A stretch of 64,000 bases of DNA from Allantophomopsis cytisporea. Lineage: Eukaryota; Ascomycota; Leotiomycetes; Phacidiales; Phacidiaceae. The stretch's first letter is position 1; every line of letters starts with the position of its first letter. A model generated the notes under the pieces. The model was not told the origin of the DNA and did not search any database. It saw only the letters and a list, made by a program, of their open reading frames with translations. The DNA is taken from NCBI GenBank assembly GCA_024752435.1, contig CP103028.1:1054001-1118000 (forward strand), in the 5' to 3' direction. Of the stretch, positions 47,601 to 59,885 are shown piece by piece. The position numbers and the translations under genes are program-made.

Positions 47601-49087
47601 ATGTTTCCTTTGGCCTAGTGAATTAGTGTCAACCTTCAAGGCTCGTGGTTCTTTGGAATCACGGGGTCCCAAGTTCGACTGTCTATGGCCAGTAGATATG
47701 TCTCTACTATCTATGGGCAAAGGAGAGACTTGCAACCAGAAAAATCCTCTTAAGGGGTTTTCTGGTGAAGGTGGTGAGGAAGAAACGTATTCCCATCTGC
47801 ATTATTTATTTATTTTTTTCTTCTCTTTGTTGACGAGATTCGGCTGAACTACGTATTAGTAACAAATGGTAATTTCTTCATTATTCTGTTTCGAAGCTTT
47901 TAAGGACTACATGGTTAGAATCTGGTACCATTCTTTTGCAATTGATTTTTCTAATGTGAGAATATGGATCTTGTAGCTTTTCTCGTCTGTGCCTCTAGCA
48001 TGTTTGCTGAAGGCGAAATAAATGTGTTCCTCAACTAATTCTGAATAACTATGTATAACGACATTCCAGTTATGGTAAACCACGTCAACAAAATCTATCA
48101 AGTTTGCTATTGACATCATGCCCATTCCTTGTTTAACCAGATTGTCTTTACCCTGCTGTATTCTCCATCCTTGCTCCAGAGACCACGAAGGACCACTATT
48201 CGAAGAGTCTCGTCTATTGTAATATTGCATGTATCCTAGAGGAAAACGGCGATTTTATAGTAAAGAAATCTCCCAAAGTTAGTAACTGGAAATACACTTC
48301 CTATGTAGAAGCAGAACCTTTTTAGAGATAGAAGCGGTTCACTTTAAGTGTACAGTGGAAATGGGATAGGAGTATGAACAAGAATAGGAGATCCGAATAA
48401 GCCTACACTAATCGTCTACCCATAGCTGCTGAGGAAGAACCAGTCATAACGCACTCGTCAGTTGGTACATGCAGTGATTCAACGTCAAGTCGCCATTCAC
48501 TGTCAAATGGTACTTGTTACTCAGAGATCATTTTTCGCTGTATGCTAAGCTATCTTCGAAGCATCAGTTATGTTCGATGTTGTTCCAACTCAAGAGCAAG
48601 TAAACTCGGTTAAAGCAGTAGAAGATATTTGTAGCTCAAAGTAGGATACTCTATATTCGAATTATATATACATATAGACCATTGACACGAAATCTTGTTC
48701 CCAGCTCTTGTTCATGCATTCAATATCAAATAGAAAGTAATTTGGGTTACCAGGTTGTATCTCATATTCGATATATATTTCTCTTAAGTGTATTATAGAT
48801 ACCATATCATCATGTAGTCTTGCTGCGATTATGTATATCGCTTTACTTAGTCAAACTGGGTCCAGGTTTGTTTTTCAACGTCTGAAAGGAAGTGAGAGGT
48901 GTAAGAAGGCAATGTCCTAATTGGGATTGTTTCCCGATTTGGTAGCTTCGAGGTTGCCTACGCGCCAGAAGATTTCAACCCCAATTTTGCAGAGCAGATA
49001 CCCTTACAAACCACTTCTAAATACCTCATCATTACAACAAAAAGAATCGCATCTCTCCTATACCTCCTGTCATAAGCTTCAACCAAA
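44610..49087. other. Largest gene-free region (about 4.5 kb)
   Basis: No recognisable gene. Candidate frames such as 45717-45932, 45929-46147, 46770-47078 minus, 47409-47735 minus and 47907-48230 minus have no family signature and no convincing splice links. The stretch 47626-47847 is antisense to another frame. Much of the sequence is AT-rich and may be old repeat DNA or regulatory sequence. Confidence 0.45.
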
Positions 49088-50461
49088 ATGGAGGAGAAGG
49101 AGGATAATGATCGTGAGTACGATCGTCGTTGTGAGAAGTGGTTTAGCGACAGCATCGAATATCACAACCACAAGATCTTCTCACCTAACCATATCACATG
49201 CATCATCTGCAGCGAAGATTTCATCTCCGAGTCAGCTCGTTCGCGCCACCAAATCCAGGCAAGTTCTTCCGGTTGCAATTCATGTTCAACCCATGCGAAC
49301 TGACTTCTACAGTTTCACAGTGCGGCTCAGAGCTTGCAATGCACCAACTGCAGTCAAGAATTCACTCGTCTTGGTGCGCTGATGGCTCACGTTACGGACA
49401 GCACCTGCTTGTACAATGATGTTCGAGCAGCTTTTGGTGACAAGGAAAAGATCAAAAAAGCAGCGCAAGATCTGGGAAAACTTACGCTTGGTGCTCGCCA
49501 CGTCGAGGAGCCAGCTCCATTGCTATCCATCAAGTTATCAGTAAAAAGCCCGGATGTCAAGGTTGAGGATGTCGATTGGATGGATGAGAATCAAGAGTTG
49601 GAGTTCCAGGATCCTCCTCCACCGCCAGTTATCGTCTGGGGTAACGAGGAAGAGAACACACCGGTTACCAAAGACATGAACAAGGACTTCCCAAAGCTGG
49701 GTATCGCTGAGTATCGTGATGGTTTTGCCAAAGTCGAGGATCTTCTCACCGGAGTAGCTGATCCATTGGATGCCAAGGAAGACAACAAGTGGGCTGGAGC
49801 TGAAAAGAAGGGAAAGGGTAAGGTGTTGTTTCCAAATGCACCTTCAAATACGGCACAGAAGGCTATTGCAGCTGCTGTCATCAAAGAGGCCGAGTCTCAG
49901 AAGAAGGACGAAGATGCCAAAAGCCCTCGGCATCCTGACAACCCTGATTTTGCTAAGTTCTATAACCGAAAGACTTGCAGAAATCCTATCACAGAAAAAT
50001 GGAACTGTCCATTCCCAGACTGCAAGTAAGTGCATCATGATCATTCCGCATCGTGAGTTAACCATGGCAGGCGCCAATTTAAGCAAGAAAACCATTGGTT
50101 TGCACACCTTCGCAGTGAAACCCACGTCGGCGTAAAGCTTCGTTGCCCTCGCTGCCATAACTTGTACGCAGGCCCAGTTGCACTCACACAGCATGTTGAG
50201 TCGCAGGGCACATCGTGCTACATGCGCGACTCCACTAATGCAAACAAGGCAGTCCACACGATTACTGGCGGTATTGCAAGCGTTGCTGGACGTCACGATG
50301 ATGGCACGGTCAAGTATGCCGTCTATGAAACTTTCACGCGTCCGGGGCCTGGCGCTGTCAAGGAGATCGAAATCAAGTATCGTGTTGGTGGCACGGCGGA
50401 GAAGGAGGCTGCTGAGAGGTGGGAGAAGGAAAAGAAGAAAACGGAGAATATCAAGTGGTAA
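49088..50461 (+). CDS. C2H2-type zinc finger protein, uncharacterised
   Basis: Exons 49088-49258, 49313-50025 and 50071-50461 give 424 aa. The N-terminal half has paired-cysteine fingers: CIICSEDF-SARSRHQ (about 37-55) and CTNCSQEFTRLGALMAH (about 66-82), the first split from the second by an intron. A proline-rich, acidic linker follows. The C-terminal half carries WNCPFPDCK-RQFKQENHWFAHLRSETHVG and CPRCHNLYAGPVALTQHVES, further C2H2 units. The first intron uses a GC donor (CAG|GCAAGT) with a CTACAG acceptor; without it the frame ends at once. A lysine-rich tail (EKEKKKTENIKW) follows. It is probably nuclear and nucleic-acid binding; the exact role is unknown. Confidence 0.85.
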
Positions 50462-50889
50462 GACCTGCTGCTGACCGCATCTCTGATCGATCTGGCTTGC
50501 TGGTACCGCTATCTGGTGCGCTCAATGATGTTCTGCAGTCGGTTACTTCGAAGACGGATCTGTGTTCATGACTTTGAAGTCAACTTACGTAGCTGCCACC
50601 AGAAAATCAACGCTTTAAAAATTTACCGAAACACTTGCGAATTCCTTTTTAGGTTGCAAGCAGTTACTGGAAGACGTGACTGGCAACAAACAAGCAGCGC
50701 TGTAGAATAAAGTGATTCATTTTAAAAAGCTTGTAAGAGCTTATCAAACTAGAAAGGTATACGCAGCTATCAATTTCCAATTTCCCATCTGATAAACGCC
50801 AAACTCCAATGATTCCCTAGCAAATCCCCTACAAGCTCATCCCTAGTTGTGAGCCTGGAATTCTCGATCTGTCTTTGACTCTGCTTTCC
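50462..50889. other. Convergent intergenic region
   Basis: About 430 nt between the stops of the zinc-finger gene and the E2 gene. No gene is supported; a 64-codon frame at 50516-50710 has no features. Confidence 0.5.
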
Positions 50890-51853
50890 TCAATATCCTA
50901 GTATAAGCTTAAGCACCATAATGCTCAGCAACGCGACTACCACAGCGATAGCTTTATCCAACCAAGCCGGAACACCCTCACTCTGTGGCGGAGGTCGATG
51001 AGCGACAGCAACTGGTCTCCTCGGCGTCGTCGTCACTGTACCGGTGGGCTGTGGCAGGCCTTGTGCAGGTCTAGCAGGCGGGTAAGGGTTAGATTGCGGC
51101 TCCACAACTGGCTGTACGACAGAGACAGGAGCAGTCTTGACAAATCCCTCTGCTAGCTCAGCGCTCTCCGCATCCTCTTTCTTGTCCTTGCCCAACTCAT
51201 CCTTCCACCCCATCTTTAGCTCCTCCGGCACCTTCTCCTCATCCGCAGCCGAACCACTCTCCTTCGCCGCCTCAGCGCATTCCTTTAGAATCTCTTCATT
51301 CGACTTCCCGCACCCGCTGCACTTCCACGCTCGACTCTCCTTCGCCAATCGTCTGCGCATCCCATCGCTGCATTCCAGCCCGCCCAACTGTCCCTTCGCA
51401 TCCGTTTCCATGAAACTCCGCAGCGCAACAAGCGCCGTCCGTAAGCCCCAAGCCGGCTGCCATGTCTCTTCGTGGTGCCCGCTTATGCTCAAGCAGATCT
51501 CGCGATTGGTTTCAAAGCGGCCGCTAGGTGTAAGAAAGCGGAAACTTGGTGGGCGCAGAGGGTAGGTTGGTGGGAGGATTATGCGGCCGTGGTAGATTCC
51601 TTCTTCATAGACGCCGGTTGTGGATGAACTGCCGTTAGAGTTGGGACCTGGTGGACCGCGCAGTGTGAAATGCCATTCAAAGAGGTCTTCGTCGAGCGGG
51701 GTAGCTGTGTAGTCGGGCGATGGGGAGGAAGAGAGTTCATTTGCTTCCCTGACTGTGCCGGATGTTATTATCGTACCAAACGCATATGAAACTTCACTTA
51801 CGAATTCTCTTGATGGTAGGGGATTTGGTGCTGAATTGACCTCGGGTCGCCAT
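50890..51853 (-). CDS. UBC6: Tail-anchored ubiquitin-conjugating enzyme E2 (Ubc6/UBE2J type)
   Basis: Minus-strand exons 51853-51802 and 51752-50890 give 304 aa. The UBC fold is recognisable from TKSPTIKRILREANEL through LFEWHFTLRGP, GVYEEGIYHGRIILPPTYPLRPPSF to ETNREICLSISGHHEETWQPAW, with catalytic C104 (ICLSISGHH). A Pro-rich linker follows, then a C-terminal membrane tail (about 279-303, IAVVVALLSIMVLKLIL). This matches Ubc6/UBE2J enzymes of the ER membrane, which act with ERAD ubiquitin ligases in protein quality control. The small first exon (52 nt) fits the family. Confidence 0.93.
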
Positions 51854-52314
51854 AGCGAGGCTGATGTATGTTGAGTTTACCCCTCTGTAATTGATAAAGG
51901 TATTATAACGTAGTCGCAGCTTCCACTATTTCTTGAATCGATGGTTCACAATTATAGTCCTATTTGAGGCTTATAGTCAGGTGGAAGAGTATGGAGATGA
52001 TGCTGTTGTTGTATTTATAACGTGTTTAATGAGTTCCTCCTAATTGACATGGTGTCTTCCGCGCGTCATCATCGATCCTCGGTCCAACACTCCGCACCTC
52101 TCGCTATAACATTCAGCCTCGCAGAGAAAGCATACAAAGAAGAGTCAGCCTCGCCGACTCCTCTCTCACCTTCTAGTAACAAGTACAAAGGTTCTTCTTC
52201 ACAGTAATACAACGAATTCAACAAAAAGCACAATCTTCACGGTTCGGAGCCTCAATTCCTGTCAGCTACTATCGGCATACAACTTATCCTAGCGAGACTG
52301 CGACATCTACAACC
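51854..52314. promoter_or_regulatory. Divergent promoter region, E2 gene / basic nuclear protein gene
   Basis: 461 nt between divergent starts. A 61-codon frame at 52022-52207 is not supported. No specific binding motif is recognised. Confidence 0.4.
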
Positions 52315-53203
52315 ATGGGCGCAACGGCCAAACATCCAATCATGGGAGTAATGGCCGAACGTCCAATGAAACGTTTCAAGCCATCGCATGTCGACAGCCA
52401 AATACCTGCATCACCGGCGAAGCAGATTCCATGGACCAGTGTATGTACCTTAGATCCATATCTAATGCGATGCTGACAGCGTTGTCAGGTTTTCAAGAAC
52501 CATATATCCGCGGTAGAAGGACACAAACGAATGCTCGAACTCCTCCAGAGACATACGACGACAGATACCAATAATTACAAAACTATTACACAAATGGTGG
52601 AGAGCGCGCATGAAATGCTCAATGTAGCTATCAATGTAGCCAAATCTTACGTATGTGGCACCGATGCAGTATGCCTCTCTTGCTAACCTTTTGCAGTTAC
52701 CTTCTTCCACTCCAAGCTCGCCGACTGAGTCGAAAACAGATACGAAGCTGCATATTCGTAAAACGAGGAGGATTTCAGATGGAGTAGGTGATGAGGAAGA
52801 GCATCTGCGAAGGAAACGTCAACGGCGAAGTAGTGGTGAACGAAGCTCTCGGAAGAGTTCGAGATCATTGGATCCTCCGACACCGATGGATTGTGATGGC
52901 GATTTTGTGGAAGTGAAGCGGGGAAAGAAGAGGTCTAGAAGCTCGACTGGGTCAGTAGAGACTGCTAAGATCAAGAAGAGGTCTAAGAATGAGCCAGCTC
53001 AGCCTGTGGTGGAGACGGATGATATCATGGCAGAGGTGGAGGCGAGACTGAAGGTGAAGGAAGAGCGGAGGAAGAAGAGGCGTATTAGTGATGAGTATGG
53101 AGAGTCGAAATTAGAAAAGAAGGAACAGAGGAGGAAAAGAAGAAGCTCAGACTTGAGTAGTGGGATTGACGATGATGAGGTAAGAAGGAAACGAAATCGA
53201 TAG
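52315..53203 (+). CDS. Lys/Arg-rich, probably nuclear protein of unknown function
   Basis: Exons 52315-52440, 52489-52650 and 52697-53203 all join in phase 0 to give 264 aa. The N-terminus contains a tandem 9-residue duplication (MGATAKHPI then MGVMAERPM), visible also as two 27-nt repeats. A helical segment follows (VEGHKRMLELLQRHT, MVESAHEMLNVAINVAKSY). From about residue 110 on the protein is low-complexity, with many KKR/RRKR runs and Ser, giving several likely nuclear localisation signals. I recognise no domain. The highly charged tail may be disordered. Confidence 0.75.
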
Positions 53204-55479
53204 CTTAGTATATGAAATCAATCAGCATTGCATGGTGTTTTTCCTCGTTTTACAACGCTGTGTAAAAGGACTTTAGCCATCTTTAGGCATTGTATGTTGA
53301 GACTAGCGGAATCCTCGTTCATGTAGGGCTACAATAGACATGTTCAATTCATGATTAGTCTACACTATGCTGCTCCATGATATTACTAGCAATATTGAGA
53401 ATCTAGCCGTAGTATCGTATAGCCGTATTGTATTTCTGCCCTTCTGATATGCTGTGAAGCAACTGCGTAATCGTACAATATCATGATCACCGGTAAATAC
53501 TATATGTGCTCTAATAGATGCCGGAAAACGATAAACACCTATCTGAATGCCTGTCCAGCTTGGTATTCTCTTTCTGCCAGAGTACTGGCACTTGATTGAA
53601 GGGCGCGGTGTCGATTCTACGAAACCTCGTTTGGTCGCTCACAATGAATCACCCTCAACTAACCTCAATGTTCTAGAAGAAGGTGAGTCAGAAAGGAATT
53701 AATTCAAGGGGTCAAACATTTTGCACGCGCTCTTGGGTATACTGTCACGATTGGGTGTATATACTTAGTTGAAGGAAGGAGAGTTAACTACGGAAGAGAA
53801 CTATATATTTGCACCAGGTGTATGCTTAATGCGGAACACCTGACAGTGAGAGCTATTGAATGTAAGTAACATTGTAAGTAAAGCCATACATCTCCGTTTG
53901 CACAGTCGCGTGACAGCATGGTAACTTTCAAGATGTAACTTCTGATAACTTTACTTAAAAAAGAGATGTACGGGACTAAGTTATATATCGGAGTTCAAGC
54001 CGTTTGAAGGAAAACTTTCAAGTGCTATAAGGCCAATGCTTTAGGAATCAGTTGCGTATAAAGTCGTTGAAGGCATATTGTATATAGAGTAGGAGATTAT
54101 CTAACACTTTCCGAGTATTTAAAGAATTAGGCTTATTTTTCTATATCTACTCGAATATTTCAAGGTAAAGAGCTTTCTACCCAATTCGGATATAGGTCCA
54201 CCTATTCAATATGTTGTATTTGCTCTACTCCAGCTCTCAAGAATCATTCCACATTAAGTGAAGTATATAATATCTCTTTATTAGTCTATATTCTCTGTGA
54301 TTAAGTACTTGAAGTAAGTATGAATAGTCATTTGAAAGAGCAAGCGGCAAATCAGCTTCCATGAACCGCCCCAGCGGGCATATAAGGACTATTGCCTCGC
54401 CGCTTTATCCCAGTCTGAAATGCTGATCTGCATTGTCTATACCTCCTTCCTATTCTAGTCGACGTATTGGCTAGGCGGCAATATCGACTCATACGTACTA
54501 GGTACATATGTACTGAGCATGCACATGGGGGACATGGAAGGTGGCAGGCATATACAAAAGGTTTAATGTGATGTAGTATATCGATTTCTCTGTGGAATTG
54601 TATCTCCAAGGGTCTTGAAATTTTATAAAAATGACTTTGACCTCTTTGGCGAGCTCTGGATTTATTCAGAAAATCTATAGGAGCATTGTAGTTGATTTTA
54701 GATATCCTTGTAAGAGCAAAGTTACACAGTAAATTACAATGATGAGAGCGATGTGCGTACCATTTTCCGTATTCTATCAACCGCGTGGCAGCCAACTTGT
54801 CGGTGATAACACCATAGAGCGAACTAGTGGGGGCTAGCGTACGACTTCGGCCCACATCAATGTCATTGTGGTGCGACGGATGTCGTGGAACGTCAGCTAA
54901 TCCGTCTTTAATTACTAGTTAAGTATTATGGTAGAATTAGATTCCGATTATTATTTTGTTACAAAAATGTCCTAAACGCTTATCCTTTCAAGAGTTTACC
55001 AATCGTACTTCGATCTTTACATTGAAGCCCATCTCTCTAATTGATTGGGTTTAGCCGCCTGTGTATTGTTCGAATGTTGAATTGTCCTTTGCAGTTGGTC
55101 ATCCTGTTTCTTGTCTGACATGTGAGCCTACGATGTTTGGAACATTATTACTATATACTCTCTAGTTTTGTTATACTGTAGGTCTAGATTGAATGCAGGG
55201 TTAATAAACGGACGTCGGTTTTAATAAACTACATTACATTATCTATCGTACGCTAGCGCCTTTCACATAGAGATAAAGTAAGGTAGACTTATATAATACA
55301 GCGCCATTCTCCTACTCGAGGCCGATAGTCGGATAGCTTTACTTTCGTAATGCTGTGCCTGCCAGCTTACTTTCTCAAACTTTGTTTCTATCTCGCAATA
55401 GAAATATGTACACAGTCTTTATTTAACACATCTTCTTTATCAAATTATATTTAAATTGGGACCTGACAGTTAATCCATC
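53204..55479. other. AT-rich gene-free region
   Basis: About 2.3 kb of AT-rich DNA. The 167-codon minus frame at 54352-54855 lacks a domain or splice support and is probably chance. The last part is the MFS transporter promoter. The composition resembles RIP-decayed repeat sequence, but no partner copy was found here. Confidence 0.45.
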
Positions 55480-57122
55480 ATGGCAACTCCTAAATCCCAA
55501 GATGAGATCCTTGTAGCATCCAATCCAGCTGAGCTAGAATTGACTGCGATCCCAATCCCGGCTACAACCAAGACTACGAAAGATTCAGATCCCTTCCTCG
55601 TGGCCTTCGATCAACCTTACGATGCCGAGAACCCATTAGACTGGCCAACAAGCCGTAAGTGGATGGTGACGGACGTGATGTCAGCTACGGGCTTTAACCG
55701 TATCATGGTTTCAACAATTATGGCACCCGCCTTATCGACAATCGCCAGCGAGCTCAATATGAGTTCAATCGAGTCAGCCATGTCTTTGTCTATTTACTTG
55801 TTGGCCACTGCTTTCGGTCCGCTCTTTATTGGTCCATTATCGGAGATTTACGGTAGACAGGTCATTTTACACGCCTCCAATGTCTGGTTCCTCATCTGGA
55901 ATGTGGTTTGTGGTTTCGCTACTACCAAGGGGACACTTATTGCATCTCGCTTTTTGGCAGGTTTTGGTGCTAGCGCTATATATGCGCTTGCCGGCGGCGT
56001 TCTAGGGGATCTGTGGAGGCCGGAACAGAGAGGGCGTTCTTTAGGTGTTTACTTGCTCATCCCATTACTGGGCGCAGCTGTTGGTAAGTCCTCTGGGACG
56101 AAATGGACAACTTGGTCGAGTGAACAAGTCAGCCAATCAGTGTTATAGGTCCCATAATCGGAGGTTTCATAGCTGCTCGCACAACTTGGCGATGGATGTT
56201 TTGGGCCACGTCTATATTCCAAGCTGGCATGGTATTTGTGTCGTTCTTTAGCTTCCACGAGTCGTACGGTGTGTTGATACTCCAACGGCGTGCCAAGCGT
56301 CTTCGTCAAGAAACTGGTGACAACCGATATCACACGGCGGGTGAACGACTTGATGGTCATCGATCGACCGTGGCTGTTATTGGGCGGGCCTTGACACGTC
56401 CACTTCGTCTCTTGATCTTCCACCCTATCATACAAATTTCGGCTACTCTGTCAGGCTTTAACTACGGCATTTTGTATGTCACGCTCTCCACCTTTTCTAA
56501 CCTTTGGATACTTCAGTACCATGAGTCTGTAGAGATCAGCGGACTACACTACATTGCGTGTTCGCTGGGTGAGGTAGCTGCCTCACAGGTCGGAGGGCCT
56601 ACGATGGACTACTTTTACAAGCGACGACAGGCACAAACCCCCACTCCTGAATCCCGCATTCCCCTTATGTTTCCTAGCATCGTTGCCACGGTTTCGGGGA
56701 TGTTACTGTACGGATGGACAGCCGAGTATCGGTTACATTGGCTCGTAGTTGATGTAGGGGTCTTCGTCTTGATGTTCGGGATGCAGCTAAGCGGCTTGCC
56801 TAGTAAGTATCTACTTGAGTCTTTCCTTACTCTTTCTGGTCCGCAGAAGGAAAGAACCACTGACCTTAGGTGTAAAGTGACGGCATATGTCATCGACTCG
56901 TACGGAGATCACGCAAGCAGCGCCATGGCAGCGATACAGTTCTTGAAAAGCTTGACGGCTTTCTTGTTCCCACTATTCGCTCCTAGTATGTACAATGCGC
57001 TCGGATACGGGTGGACTAATAGTATACTGGCCTTGGTGGGCTCGTTGATCTCCATTCCTCTCTCAGCTTATGTGTGGAGGTATGGGGCAAGGTTGAGAGC
57101 TAAGGCAATTTCAAGTTATTGA
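55480..57122 (+). CDS. MFS drug:H+ antiporter-type transporter
   Basis: Exons 55480-56083, 56149-56802 and 56878-57122 give 500 aa with about 12 hydrophobic segments. DHA1 features: a cytosolic N-terminus ending AENPLDWPTSRKW, PALSTIASELN, the motif-A region GPLSEIYGRQVIL, ASRFLAGFGASAIYALAGGVLGDLWRPEQRGRSLG, and PIIGGFIAARTTWRWMFW (motif C). This class exports drugs, toxicants or metabolites across the plasma membrane. The second intron is an open frame too, but removing it restores the conserved GLPMTAYVIDSY join, so it is spliced in my model. The GST gene beyond supports a detoxification role for this stretch. Confidence 0.92.
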
Positions 57123-57512
57123 ACGAATGAATACTACTCAACTGTGGGGGTAAGATACAGCTTGACTCTAGGTTTCTTAGCAGCTCAGCAGCATAATTGA
57201 GGCATTTTGTATTACGAAGGTCACTTCGTGCTAGTTCGGCAGCTTCATACATCGTCTTCGGGATATCATATAGTTCATCAGTTAGATTCAATCTCCTCCT
57301 TTTTCACGTTCAGAATTGTGTGATTTACTGATACGAAGGAGCTCCTTAGTGAGAACGCTGACCAACTCCACTGCTCTTGAAAGCTTCTTCGGATCAGTCT
57401 CTTTAGGCGTCTCTCGCAACACAATACGACGTTGGTTATACGTTGGACTCATGTTCCTCCTCACATCATCATGAGGAGAAGAATGAGCGGAGTGGGTCCT
57501 CTGTGACTTCAT
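57100..57512 (-). pseudogene. Candidate small gene with a frameshift, uncharacterised
   Basis: On the minus strand, 57512-57288 encodes a charged, helical sequence (RIVLRETPKETDPKKLSRAV, ELVSVLTKELLRISKSHNSE) that stops at a TGA. Directly after, in another frame, 57291-57100 continues with a similar character (LNLTDELYDIPKTMYEAAEL). A one-base change in the A-run near 57300 would account for the break. No family is recognised, and the end overlaps the last 23 nt of the MFS gene on the other strand. It could be two chance frames. Confidence 0.3.
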
Positions 57513-57970
57513 TCACATATATAGGAATTTCTTGGCTTATTCACGTACTTGTCAGACCTTCTCACCATTTTTGAAGCAATATCGAGCTTGGGTTTCCAAA
57601 GTAAAATATCCAAATCACTTCCAAGCTCTACACCGATATGAACATATGCGCTTTGACATTGGTCTTCTCATTTTCTAAAAATAGTTATGATATCTTTTCC
57701 ACTTCATTTGTTTCTAAGACAGCGCAGCATTGCTCTTAGTCTAGTGTTGTGTGGAAATTTTATTGCATTTACGTGAACGAGCGAATCCTGTGCTAAAAAC
57801 ATTTCATGTTTGATACCAGCATACCAAAACCGGAGTCCTTCCTATCTATGAGTGTACTTACTCAACACCTCCTATTGTGCAACTGCTATAAGCTTGCCGT
57901 ACGGAAACTGAACTCAATAGAGAATCCTATTTTGTAGTATAACTTGTAGTGTGATAGCAACAATAAACTC
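57513..57970. other. Intergenic region between MFS side and GST 3' end
   Basis: About 460 nt with no gene. It is AT-rich with no repeats noticed. Confidence 0.5.
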
Positions 57971-58922
57971 CTAACCCTGGGTTGCAAGAATCTCCTTTCG
58001 ATCCGCAAGCACTTTCTGCACTGCTACTCTCTTTCCAAGCCTCTCCATCCATGCAAAGACATTAGGGTATTCTGCAGATATGTCCGGCTTATCAGAGCCG
58101 AGTATCATCTGTGATCATAGAATCAAAATAATTAGCAAATGATCAATAATCTTCGAACTCGAAGTTCGGCACTTTGAGAGCACTGATGAAGGCAGGACCA
58201 GAAGGCAAGTAGACTCACATCCATGCTGATGAGCATATATGGCATGAAGACCAGATCGGCAGCAGTGCATTTTCCTCCCACAAGCCATTCCTTTCCTTGT
58301 CCAAGTCCATCGCCAGCCAGACTGTTTTCCAACACTGCTAGGACACGAATCGACTCGGTGATGTAGCGTTTCCGTGCCTCTGAATTTGGCGCAGCGTTAG
58401 TAAAATAAAATGCCGCGCTTAAGTTTGGACCTTGGAAGGTAGCTTGGAAATAGTGGTACTGTCGAAGGATACCGCGATCTTGAACAGAGGAAAGAGGAAA
58501 CGAGATGGAGTGATTCACGTCGTAGGTCTCAAGAAGATACTCGATAATGGCGCCGGACTTGAAACAGAGTTAGACAAGGCAGAAACGACAAATTGGTCGA
58601 GGGTTGAAGCTTGAGAGATGTGAAAAAGGTACTAACCTCCCATAATGTTACTCCTGTGTTTGGATCCTCGATGACGGGAGTATAGCCATTGGGATTGAGA
58701 GTCGTTATGAAAGGCGGTCTCTTTAGATCTGCTGTGGCCCATATCTTTGCCTTGTAAGGTATGGAAAGTTCTTCTAGGATTAAGGCCACTTTCCATGGAT
58801 TTGGGCCAGCTGTGGACAGTCAGCGAAGATTCATAGACGCGGCCTGAGGGGATGGCGTTGTGTCCAGTAACAGTGAGTTGTTCGAAGAAGTTACCGTGGC
58901 TGTGAAGAGTAAGGAATTCCAT
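57971..58922 (-). CDS. Glutathione S-transferase
   Basis: Minus-strand exons 58922-58895, 58809-58637, 58557-58219 and 58108-57971 give 225 aa. The first exon is only 28 nt (MEFLTLHSH). The N-terminal thioredoxin-fold domain has AGPNPWKVALILEEL, NPNGYTPVIEDP (cis-Pro region) and ESGAIIEYL (glutathione-binding ES). The C-terminal helical domain contains FYFTNAAPNSEARKRYITES, EWLVGGKCTAADLVFMPY and YPNVFAWMERL. It belongs to the fungal Ure2p/GTT-like class and would conjugate or reduce small molecules with glutathione in the cytosol. It neighbours an MFS exporter and a Zn2Cys6 regulator. A mutated copy of its 5' region lies at about 62848-63075. Confidence 0.93.
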
Positions 58923-59885
58923 TCTGGATATATTTGGAAAAAAAATATGTTTTTGTATAAAAGGTCTCTGGGTAGTTGTGTGGGGTGTTGAAACTTACGG
59001 TCGGGCAGTAGACTATATATATATTTCAGGAAAGCATTGATACACTACTCTTGGTAGGAACAATGCTGACAACTCTTAGTATAATCTCCATGACTCCGTG
59101 TTACGATTGCATCAATTCCAATATCATATATTCCCGATCTTGGGGATGTTCGGACGAATTCGGACGAGTTGGTCCGAACAGTCTAAATTCGTCCGAAATT
59201 CGGCTCCGTCGATGGTGCCAGAAATAAGCCTGCCTCTTGGAACATAATACTGTCTGCCAGCCTTCTAATTATTTTCGAGGATGCAGAAATGTTCTAAGTG
59301 AGACTTCGTAATACTTAATTATGTGGGTCAGCCTAAATTTAGGTATCGGTAGTTATAACTTGAAAGAAGATATTAGGTTTAATGTGGAAAGGACGGACGT
59401 CAACATAACCCCAACATGAATAAGGCTTAGAGGGACAGGATCTAATTCAATGTCGGTTCGTTGTCGTATGAGGACATCTTGGAGCTGATGTTTTATATTC
59501 TAATTGACTTCTCTCATTGCCCAATGATTCACAACATCTTGAAACCATAACACTTTAATCCAAACAGTAATTGGACAATCTGAAAGAGCATACATTTCTT
59601 GCAAAAACTTATCGTATTTCGTCACTGCGAGAACACTGGCTTTTGCTCTAACCAGCAATAGTAAAACTTCACTCCACGGTTGCTTTGACAAGAATATGTG
59701 TACAAGACTACAGGTCTCGAAGGTATTATTGGCGTTGTCATATGTACAAGAAACGCCGATATGGTGGTACTTGCATGTATACTATGGAGTCCTAAAAATT
59801 AATACTTGGCTATATATCTTGAAGTACTTTTAAAGAAGCCAAAACGATACAAGACGATACACCAGAGCTCAGACAGTACATCTCA
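58923..59885. other. Intergenic region with GST promoter
   Basis: No gene; a 63-codon minus frame at 59500-59691 is unsupported. The sequence directly upstream of the GST ATG (to about 58990) is the part duplicated at 63015-63075. Confidence 0.5.

Noticed and set aside
47907..48230. 107-codon minus-strand frame with aromatic-rich sequence
   Set aside because: It looks somewhat protein-like, but no family or neighbouring exon supports it. It might be a gene remnant.
54352..54855. 167-codon minus-strand open frame in an AT-rich region
   Set aside because: No family features and no flanking exon. It is judged a chance frame, though its length leaves some doubt.
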